Shown here one piece after another: positions 5,557 through 11,186 of a DNA stretch of 11,186 bases. Within the stretch, counting starts at the first letter, position 1. Every line of letters starts with the position of its first letter. The DNA is from Prevotellaceae bacterium UBA3646. GTDB lineage: Bacteria; Bacteroidota; Bacteroidia; Bacteroidales; Bacteroidaceae. Location: assembly GCA_002373535.1 (NCBI GenBank), contig DFKL01000048.1, forward strand, positions 415 through 11,600, written 5' to 3'. Below the pieces are notes generated by a model. It saw only the letters and a program-made list of their open reading frames with translations. It was not told the origin of the DNA and ran no database searches. A program made the position numbers and the translations under genes.

Positions 5557-7932
5557 CTACATTATAGTGTTGAGTGTCAAGGCAGTGATGTAGGCGGCTA
5601 TCCACGCTGTGATGCATTGGAAGATGATGGTGGCTATGGACCATCTGGTACCAAGTTCGCGCCGGATGGTGGCTATGGTGGCTATGCATGGGGTATACAG
5701 GAGACAGAAGACGAGCAGTGTGTAGGCAGTAGCAGGCGTAAGAATGGTTGTGAGTGCCGTGCCTGCAAAAAGAGTTGATAGAGTACTTACTACCACCTCC
5801 TTGGCTAGTACTCCGCTGACAAGGGAGGTGACTATGCGCCAGTCACCGAAACCGAGCGGTTGGAATAGCGGTACTGCCATCCCGGATATCTGCGCGAGTA
5901 TGCTCTCTTGCTCCATGCCTTGGGCAACCATGTCCAGATGCAGGTTAAAGGTACGCAGGAACCAAATCACAATGCTGGCGAGGAATATTACCGAGAATGC
6001 TCGCTGGAGGAAGTCGCGGGCTTTGTCCCATAGCAGGCGCATTACGTTGGCAGCGACTGGCAGGCGGTAGTTTGGGAGTTCCATTACGAACGGGACGGCT
6101 TGTCCGCGGAAATATGTGTACTTCAGTATCAAGGCTACGATTATGGCAGACAGGATGCCTATCAGGTATAGGCTCATCATTACTATAGCTCCGTGTCTTG
6201 GGAAGAAAGTCGAGGCAAAGAATGCATAGATGGGTATCTTGGCCGTGCATGACATGAATGGCGTCAGCAGTATTGTCAGACGGCGGTCGCGTTCGCTTGG
6301 CAGTGTGCGGCTGCTCATTATGCTGGGTACGCTGCACCCGAAGCCAAGGAGAAGGGGGACGATGCTGCGTCCCGACAGGCCTATACGGCGCAGGAGCTTG
6401 TCCATTACGAATGCGATACGAGCCATGTATCCGGTGTCCTCGAGCATCGACAGGAAGAAGAACAGTATGATTATTAGAGGCATGAAGACCAGGACTGTGC
6501 CCACGCCGGAGTATATGCCGTCTATGATGAGAGAGTGTACGGCAGGAGCGATGTTCCATTGTGTCAGGATGGTGTCGCTCACTTGTGTGAAACGGTCAAT
6601 TCCTGCTTGGAACAGGTCTTGCATCCATGCGCCTATACTGTTGAATGTCAGGTAGAATATGATGCCCATGATGCAGAGGAATGACGGCAGGGATGTCCAT
6701 CGGCCCGTAAGTATGCGGTCGAGCCTGCGGCTGCGACGTTGCTCCTTGCTTTCCTTGGGGCGTATGACTGTGTGCCGGCACACTTGCCTGATGTAGTCGT
6801 ACCGCATGGCTGCCATGGCTGCCTGACGGTCCAGGTTGCGCTCTTCTTCCATCTGGCGCAAGATGTGCCGGACTGTTGCATGTTCGTTCTGGCTGAGGTT
6901 GAGGGCCTCGCTCACTAATGGATCGCCTTCTATGAGCTTGGTCGCGGCAAAGCGCAGAGGGATGTCGGCACGTCGGGCGTGATCCTCTACGAGGTGCATG
7001 ATGGCATGCAGACAGCGGTGTACTGCACCTCCGTGCTCAGTGGGTGAGCAGAAGTCCTGTCGTTTGGGACCTTCTTGGTATCGTGCGACATGCAGGACGT
7101 GACCTATTAGTTCATCGACGCCTTCGTTCTTCATGGCCGAGATGGGAATTACGGGGATTCCCAGCAGTGCTTCCATTCTGTTGATGCGGATGGTGCCGCC
7201 GTTGTCCTCGACCTCGTCCATCATGTTGAGGGCAAGTACCATGGGTATGCCCAGTTCCATGAGTTGCATGGTCAGGTACAGGTTGCGCTCGATGTTTGAC
7301 GCATCGACTATATTGATGATGGCAGTGGGTTTTTCCGCGAGTATGTAGTTACGGCTGACGATTTCCTCGTTGGTGTATGGAGATAGCGAGTATATGCCAG
7401 GAAGGTCGGTAAGGATGACGTCAGGGTGTCCCTTGATGTGACCGTCCTTGCGCTCGACGGTTACACCGGGGAAATTGCCGACATGTTGGTTGGAACCTGT
7501 CAGTTGGTTGAACAGTGTGGTCTTGCCGCTGTTTTGGTTCCCGACCAGGGCAAGGCGCACTATTCCTGGACTAATATCCTTGTGGTCGGTCTGTTCTTCG
7601 TGATATCGTCCGGATTCTCCGTATCCGGGATGTTCTGTCTGATATTGATATCCTCGGCTGGTATCTCCGTCTTCGTCTGGTATCACGTTTTCTGCCTGCA
7701 AGGCAGTGTCAGTCGTGGTGACTGTTATCCTGTCGGCATCTGCCTTGCGCAGTGTAAGCTCGTATCCATGTATGCGCAGTTCCATGGGATCGCCCATGGG
7801 GGCATACTTTACCAATGTTGCAGTGACGCCTGGCAGGACACCCATGTCCAGAAAGTGCTGGCGCAGAGCTCCCTCGCCTCCTACGTTGGTTATGATGGCC
7901 GACTGGCCTATGTTAAGTTGTGCAAGTGTCAT
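5557..7932 (-). CDS. feoB: FeoA-FeoB fusion, ferrous iron transporter
   Basis: An inner-membrane Fe2+ importer of 791 residues. Residues 1-75 are a FeoA SH3-like domain, normally a separate protein. Residues 76-125 are a hydrophilic linker rich in Tyr, Glu, Asp and His. The G domain follows: G1 GNQNSGKT (131-138), switch I region GNFPGVTVE (152-160), G3 DLPG (176-179), G4 NMMD (236-239), G5 SAMKNEG (265-271). The membrane part starts near 415 and keeps the FeoB Cys motifs GFGCSVPSIMSSRTL (530-544), PFMSCTAKIP (558-567) and LLYTPCIATIATI (744-756). All GTPase motifs are intact, so it should be functional. E. coli FeoB is about 773 residues without FeoA; FeoA fusion is common in Bacteroidetes. 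The Cys-rich peptide ORF begins 6 bases downstream. Promoter element at 7982-7989; no Shine-Dalgarno is seen before the ATG at 7932. Confidence 0.97.
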   Translation of the reverse strand: MTLAQLNIGQSAIITNVGGEGALRQHFLDMGVLPGVTATLVKYAPMGDPMELRIHGYELTLRKADADRITVTTTDTALQAENVIPDEDGDTSRGYQYQTEHPGYGESGRYHEEQTDHKDISPGIVRLALVGNQNSGKTTLFNQLTGSNQHVGNFPGVTVERKDGHIKGHPDVILTDLPGIYSLSPYTNEEIVSRNYILAEKPTAIINIVDASNIERNLYLTMQLMELGIPMVLALNMMDEVEDNGGTIRINRMEALLGIPVIPISAMKNEGVDELIGHVLHVARYQEGPKRQDFCSPTEHGGAVHRCLHAIMHLVEDHARRADIPLRFAATKLIEGDPLVSEALNLSQNEHATVRHILRQMEEERNLDRQAAMAAMRYDYIRQVCRHTVIRPKESKEQRRSRRLDRILTGRWTSLPSFLCIMGIIFYLTFNSIGAWMQDLFQAGIDRFTQVSDTILTQWNIAPAVHSLIIDGIYSGVGTVLVFMPLIIILFFFLSMLEDTGYMARIAFVMDKLLRRIGLSGRSIVPLLLGFGCSVPSIMSSRTLPSERDRRLTILLTPFMSCTAKIPIYAFFASTFFPRHGAIVMMSLYLIGILSAIIVALILKYTYFRGQAVPFVMELPNYRLPVAANVMRLLWDKARDFLQRAFSVIFLASIVIWFLRTFNLHLDMVAQGMEQESILAQISGMAVPLFQPLGFGDWRIVTSLVSGVLAKEVVVSTLSTLFAGTALTTILTPATAYTLLVFCLLYTPCIATIATIRRELGTRWSIATIIFQCITAWIAAYITALTLNTIM

Positions 7933-7981
7933 TGTCTGCAGGCTTGATTACGTTGTGTTGCTTGTGCGTGGTTCATGTCTG

Positions 7982-7989
7982 CAAATTTA
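7982..7989 (-). promoter_or_regulatory. Bacteroidetes -7 promoter element for the feo operon
   Basis: The minus strand reads TAAATTTG, a perfect TAnnTTTG. It lies 49 bases before the feoB ATG, implying a leader of about 40-45 nucleotides. No classical Fur box is visible nearby and no TTTG at the -33 position; an inverted repeat lies just upstream at 7996-8010. Confidence 0.6.
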
Positions 7990-7995
7990 CAAAAA

Positions 7996-8010
7996 ACTAT
8001 AGATTATAGT
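7996..8010. promoter_or_regulatory. Candidate operator: inverted repeat ACTATA-GAT-TATAGT
   Basis: Perfect 6-base arms with a 3-base centre lie between the divergent feo and M16 peptidase promoters, 6 bases upstream of the feo -7 element and 21 bases upstream of the M16 one. It could serve either promoter. The region is AT-rich, so chance occurrence is possible. Confidence 0.3.
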
Positions 8011-8031
8011 CCGCGAATTATGATTTCTTTA

Positions 8032-8039
8032 TACCTTTG
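8032..8039 (+). promoter_or_regulatory. Bacteroidetes -7 promoter element for the M16 peptidase
   Basis: TACCTTTG matches TAnnTTTG exactly and ends only 4 bases before the ATG at 8044. Transcription should then start at or next to the start codon, giving a leaderless or nearly leaderless mRNA. This also argues against the upstream in-frame ATGs at 7975 and 8020. Confidence 0.65.
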
Positions 8040-8043
8040 CACT

Positions 8044-9294
8044 ATGAAATCATTAATTTTGGGTAGTGGGTTGCGTGTGATAGTGTCGGCAGGCGACAGC
8101 GATGTGGCTTATTGTGGCATTGCAGTGGACAGTGGTACGCGTGACGAGCTGGAAAGCGAGAGCGGCCTTGCTCATTTCACCGAGCACCTTAGTTTCAAGG
8201 GGACAGAGAGACGCTCCTCGCGCCAGATAATCTCGCGTATGGAGAGTGTTGGAGGCGAGCTGAATGCTTTTACCGGAAAGGAAGAGACAGTCTACTACTG
8301 TGCCTGCCAGGGTGAGTATATGGGGCGTGCCATGGATTTGTTGTTCGACGTGGTCATGCACAGTACCTATCCGCAGGGAGAGATGGACAAGGAAGTGGAG
8401 GTCGTGGTAGATGAGATCGAATCATATAACGACAGTCCGTCAGAGCTGATATACGATGATTTTGAGGCTCTTCTGTTCGACGGACATCCGCTGGGACGTA
8501 GGATTCTGGGTGATGCAAAGCGTTTGCGCGAATATAGGAGCCATGATGTGCAGGCATATGTGTCGAGGATGTACACTCCCGATAGAATGGTGTTTTTTTG
8601 CTGTGGTCCGGTGGAGGAGGATGATGCATCTGTGATGCGCCTGTTACGTCCTGTATTGGCAAGGTATCCGGAACTGAACGTCGGGCAGGCTGTGCCGTCA
8701 AGACGAGTGCGCGAGTCATTTGCCACATTTGAGGCAGGTGGCAGGCCAGTGACTGTCAGCATGGTCAAGGACACCCACCAGTCGCATATCATGATGGGAG
8801 CGCGGGCCTATGCAGGCGATGATCCTCGTCACCTTGCGCTGTATGTCGCCAACAATATCTTGGGCGGTCCCGGGCTGAGCAGCAGGCTGAACATGGCCTT
8901 GCGCGAGCGTACCGGACTTGTGTATATGGTTGACAGTTCGTTGGTTGCATATTCGGACACCGGGGTATGGGCAGTGTATTTTGGCTGCGACAAGGGAGAC
9001 GTATCACGTTGCAGGCGTCTGGTCGTAAACGAATTGAAGAGGATGTGCAGCAGTCCCTTGAGTGAGCGTGCGTTGAATGCCGCCAAACGCCAGCTATCAG
9101 GGCAGATAGCCTTGGCCTATGAGAATACGGAGAACGTGGCCATTGGCATGGGCAAGCGCCTTTTGCACTATGATAGCATGCAGAGCCGTGAGCAGTTGAT
9201 TGAGCGTATAGGAGCAATTACGGCGCAAGAGGTCTGGGAAGCAGCTCGTGAGGTCTTCGATCCAGAGCGCCTTACCATTCTGGAGTACAACTGA
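8044..9294 (+). CDS. M16-family zinc metallopeptidase (insulinase/processing-peptidase-like)
   Basis: A 416-residue peptidase with the inverted zinc motif HFTEH (44-48; His44 and His48 bind zinc, Glu47 is catalytic) and the third ligand Glu124 in VVVDEIESY, 76 residues after His48, as expected for M16. LNAFTGKEETVYYCAC (73-88) also fits the family. The C-terminal inactive-type domain follows (GGPGLSSRLNMALRERTGLVYMVDSS, then SERALNAAKRQLSGQIALAYENTENVA). There is no signal peptide, so it is probably cytoplasmic and cleaves peptides; the substrate is unknown. I chose ATG 8044 because the protein then begins like other M16 enzymes (short strand, then GLRVIV) and because the upstream alternative at 7975 would translate through the promoter. 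The gene is divergent from feo and its last 23 bases overlap the 3' end of the pseudouridine synthase gene. Confidence 0.93.
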   Translation: MKSLILGSGLRVIVSAGDSDVAYCGIAVDSGTRDELESESGLAHFTEHLSFKGTERRSSRQIISRMESVGGELNAFTGKEETVYYCACQGEYMGRAMDLLFDVVMHSTYPQGEMDKEVEVVVDEIESYNDSPSELIYDDFEALLFDGHPLGRRILGDAKRLREYRSHDVQAYVSRMYTPDRMVFFCCGPVEEDDASVMRLLRPVLARYPELNVGQAVPSRRVRESFATFEAGGRPVTVSMVKDTHQSHIMMGARAYAGDDPRHLALYVANNILGGPGLSSRLNMALRERTGLVYMVDSSLVAYSDTGVWAVYFGCDKGDVSRCRRLVVNELKRMCSSPLSERALNAAKRQLSGQIALAYENTENVAIGMGKRLLHYDSMQSREQLIERIGAITAQEVWEAAREVFDPERLTILEYN

Positions 9295-10525
9295 TTTTTA
9301 TCGTTTCACCGCTTACGGGGTGTATGAATTGCAGGCTTGATGCATGCAGCATTAGCCTTTCTGCCGAACTCTCATCGCCATACAGGCGGTCTCCGAGAAT
9401 CGGGTTGTCCAGACCTTGCGGGTGTGCACAGTGTACTCGCAGCTGGTGCGTACGTCCAGTACGTGGGGATAATATGACGTGTGCATGTCCGTCAGTGTTT
9501 TCCAGGACCTGGTATTTCGTTTGTGCCTGACGTCCGTGTATGTTGTCTACAGTCTGGTGTGGCAGGTTGTCCAAGTCAGGTCGCAGCGGCAGGGTGATTT
9601 CTCCGCAGCAGCCCGTCGGCATCTGGTGTTGCAGGATTGCCTGGTATTGTTTGTGGACTGCACGTTGCTCGAACTGTCTCTGTAGGTTGGCAAGCGCGGC
9701 AGTGCCGCGAGCGAGCAGCATGACACCACTGGTATCCTGGTCCAGACGATGTGCCGGCTGCCAGCCGGTGATGCTTTGTACTGAAGGGTAGAACTCACGG
9801 CCCGGTACCGAGAGCAGGCCAGACGGCTTGTTGACGATTAGCAGGAACCTGTCTTGGTACAATATCTCGAGTTTTTTGGCCGTGTCCATGTATTGTGACA
9901 TACGTGGATCGGGTTCCGGGTCGAGCCCGTCCAGCATGTGCTGCAGTATAGGTCGGCAGCGTGTCGCGCATGGCGGGGTGAAGCTGTCGTCGCGTGAATT
10001 CCATTCGGCAATGGCCAGGGGGCGTATGTGTCTGCGGAAAGCTTCCTGCAGCAGCTTTGGAGCACAGCAGTCACCGGCTCCTGATGGAATACGGGTGTTG
10101 CCGAACAGTTGTGGCAAAGTGGCTTCCTGCCCTTTTATATTAAGGAATGTGTATTGGGAGAACAGCCATTGCTGCAATGCTTGCGAGCGGACTTTGCGTT
10201 CGTGTCGCAAGTCGCAGACTTCGCGCGGCGTGACTTCTGGTGAAGCAAGGCGTTGGTTAATTGCCGTTATTGCAGCCTCCTCCTGTACAAAGTGACAGCC
10301 TGGTTGCCTGATGTCGAAGATTGGCGGCACGAAGCCTGGCTGGACGGTCTTGCCGCCCAATGTCCCGCTGAACGCAGCCAGGTATCCTCCTTCCCAGATC
10401 AGGACGCCGAATGTCTTGCCCTCCGAGACATCTTCCTGCCAGGCCGTGTTTGACAGGTATGTGCGACGAACCTCCTGCATGGCAGCGAGGCACCGCTTGT
10501 CGAAAGTATATATGCGGAATGCCAT
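9272..10525 (-). CDS. RluA-family pseudouridine synthase with N-terminal accessory domain
   Basis: Converts uridine to pseudouridine in RNA. The catalytic domain (about 215-417) shows VNKPSGLLSVPG (231-242), HRLDQDTSG (259-267, catalytic Asp262), GRTHQLRVHCAHP (357-369) and the C-terminal MLHASSLQFIHPVSGE region. Residues 1-210 form an accessory domain (GKTFGVLIWE.GYLAAFSG, FVPPIFD, IPSGAGDCCAPKLLQEAF) also found in the long RluA-like enzymes of Bacteroidetes and Vibrio, often annotated as tRNA U32 / 23S rRNA U746 synthases. At 417 residues it is shorter than those (about 550 from memory): the N-terminus begins late and the middle coiled-coil stretch is nearly absent. The start ATG lies 4 bases after the WbqC-like stop, so the genes form one operon. 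The RNA target is not determined. Confidence 0.93.
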   Translation of the reverse strand: MAFRIYTFDKRCLAAMQEVRRTYLSNTAWQEDVSEGKTFGVLIWEGGYLAAFSGTLGGKTVQPGFVPPIFDIRQPGCHFVQEEAAITAINQRLASPEVTPREVCDLRHERKVRSQALQQWLFSQYTFLNIKGQEATLPQLFGNTRIPSGAGDCCAPKLLQEAFRRHIRPLAIAEWNSRDDSFTPPCATRCRPILQHMLDGLDPEPDPRMSQYMDTAKKLEILYQDRFLLIVNKPSGLLSVPGREFYPSVQSITGWQPAHRLDQDTSGVMLLARGTAALANLQRQFEQRAVHKQYQAILQHQMPTGCCGEITLPLRPDLDNLPHQTVDNIHGRQAQTKYQVLENTDGHAHVILSPRTGRTHQLRVHCAHPQGLDNPILGDRLYGDESSAERLMLHASSLQFIHPVSGETIKISCTPEW

Positions 10526-10529
10526 GTAT

Positions 10530-11051
10530 TTATAGCCAGTAGACGGATTCAGGTCCCATGTTGAACAGCAAGTCTACGATGCTCAGGTTGGGAATGAAAC
10601 CATGCCGAGGAGCAAACAGCTGGTAATATGGTTCCTGACATATTGCTGCCTGGTCTTGTATTGTACAGTCCGGGATGCTCAGCAGACGCACTATTGTACT
10701 GTGCAGGTCGGCATTGAAGTCTACGAGTCTTTCCCAATCATGTCGCTCGTAGAAAGGCCGGAAATCCTCTTCGTAATAGTCGAAGTATGGAGTCTGGCGG
10801 TAGCTGCTGACCAGAGCATTCCAATGGCGGTGACGCCAGTTCCCATGTTCGGATATGAGTATTTCTCCTACAGGAGTCACCTTGTGTGGGTTGACAACCG
10901 GGATGCTGAGTTTCAGCATCCCGGCAGGTGAGTCTATGCAACAGCTGTTCATGCCCTGTCCTCTGCGGAAAGGGACATAGAAATCAAAGGCTGCCCCTTT
11001 TCGGAGCAGCCTCTGGTAATATTGTATGGATCCCAGATAGGCAGTCGTCAT
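10530..11051 (-). CDS. WbqC-like family protein
   Basis: A soluble 173-residue protein of the WbqC-like family (Pfam PF08889), named from an O-antigen cluster gene; no biochemical activity is firmly known. Recognisable parts are TAYLGSIQYYQRLLRKG (3-19), LKLSIPVV (46-53), ISEHGNWRHRHWNALVSSYRQTPYFDYYEEDF (66-97) and the C-terminal HGFIPNLSIVDLLFNMGPES near 150-169. There is no signal peptide or membrane segment. It appears shorter than the roughly 200-residue relatives I recall, lacking a segment between VRLLSIPDC and the PYYQLFAPRHGF region (inference from memory). It sits 13 bases after the preceding partial gene and 4 bases before the pseudouridine synthase, so it is the middle gene of an operon. 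No Shine-Dalgarno is seen before the ATG at 11051. Confidence 0.88.
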   Translation of the reverse strand: MTTAYLGSIQYYQRLLRKGAAFDFYVPFRRGQGMNSCCIDSPAGMLKLSIPVVNPHKVTPVGEILISEHGNWRHRHWNALVSSYRQTPYFDYYEEDFRPFYERHDWERLVDFNADLHSTIVRLLSIPDCTIQDQAAICQEPYYQLFAPRHGFIPNLSIVDLLFNMGPESVYWL

Positions 11052-11064
11052 TCCGGGGAAACTG

Positions 11065-11186
11065 TCACTTTACCTGATAGCGGACTTCCTGGGTGCGGAA
11101 TTTCTTCACCGTTACCGGCACCTTAGAGTATTTCAGTCCTTCGGCCTTGATTATAGTACAGCGGTTCTTGTCATTCTCGGCAAACG
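11065..11186 (-). CDS. C-terminal 39 codons of an unidentified protein
   Basis: The minus-strand frame is open from the window edge to TGA at 11065-11067. It ends with a Lys-rich tail (AEGLKYSKVPVTVKKF, then RTQEVRYQVK) whose alternating pattern suggests beta strands. The short spacing to the WbqC-like start (13 bases) and the open frame support a real gene tail at the head of this operon. In many Bacteroidales a signal peptidase I gene precedes the WbqC-like gene, but nothing in these 39 residues identifies that family, so no function is assigned. Confidence 0.6.
   Translation of the reverse strand, partial: FAENDKNRCTIIKAEGLKYSKVPVTVKKFRTQEVRYQVK

Noticed and set aside
5625..5695. Short direct repeat GGTGGCTATGG in feoB
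   Set aside because: It encodes the repeated Ala-Thr-Ile of the conserved FeoB C-terminal motif, so it is explained by coding.
5945..6559. 204-codon minus-strand frame inside feoB
   Set aside because: An out-of-frame shadow of a fully conserved FeoB membrane domain; very His/Arg/Pro-rich with no domain.
7933..7975. Possible riboswitch in the feo leader
   Set aside because: The leader is only about 40-45 bases and shows no stable multi-stem fold or known metal-sensor motif.
7975..8043. Upstream extension of the M16 peptidase to ATG 7975
   Set aside because: It would translate through the promoter element and inverted repeat, and the extra residues do not resemble the family N-terminus.

Overview
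The window reads as a chromosomal segment of a Bacteroidales bacterium (Bacteroides/Prevotella-like). The evidence is a set of TAnnTTTG promoter -7 elements, few Shine-Dalgarno sites, a FeoA-FeoB fusion, a SpmA-SpmB fusion, a WbqC-like protein and an exported DUF362 protein. This placement is inferred from gene content; genus and species cannot be fixed. Coding density is very high and no gap exceeds about 155 bases.

Layout: (1) 1-2405, minus strand: a TonB-dependent outer-membrane receptor followed 30 bases later by the start of an exported DUF362 protein that runs off the left edge. (2) 2406-2560: a divergent promoter region with two palindromes. (3) 2561-3835, plus strand: a fused SpmA-SpmB 'nucleoside recognition/Gate' membrane protein whose 3' end overlaps the next gene tail-to-tail. 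(4) 3817-7932, minus strand: the feo operon, FeoA-FeoB fusion first, then an ORF that joins a FeoB-associated Cys-rich membrane peptide to a GH20 beta-N-acetylhexosaminidase. (5) 7933-8043: a second divergent promoter region. (6) 8044-9294, plus strand: an M16 zinc peptidase, probably leaderless, overlapping tail-to-tail with (7) 9272-11186, minus strand: an RluA-family pseudouridine synthase, a WbqC-like protein and the last 39 codons of an unidentified protein.

The main observation is the single ORF at 3817-5550. Its first 43-44 residues look like a FeoB-associated peptide (one membrane helix, then clustered cysteines). The next residues look like the signal peptide of the GH20 enzyme but have no start codon of their own. 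Removing one base (G5419 on the plus strand) would create an ATGA junction, with the Cys-rich peptide ending at TGA and the enzyme starting at the overlapping ATG. The ORF is therefore either a recent natural one-base fusion or a one-base sequence error. If real, the retained signal-peptidase-like site could still separate the two halves.

Functionally, the two transport loci (TonB receptor and Feo) suggest metal or metal-complex acquisition across both membranes, but no direct link between them is visible. The other genes are housekeeping or poorly characterised. I found no RNA genes, mobile elements, CRISPR arrays or clear riboswitches.
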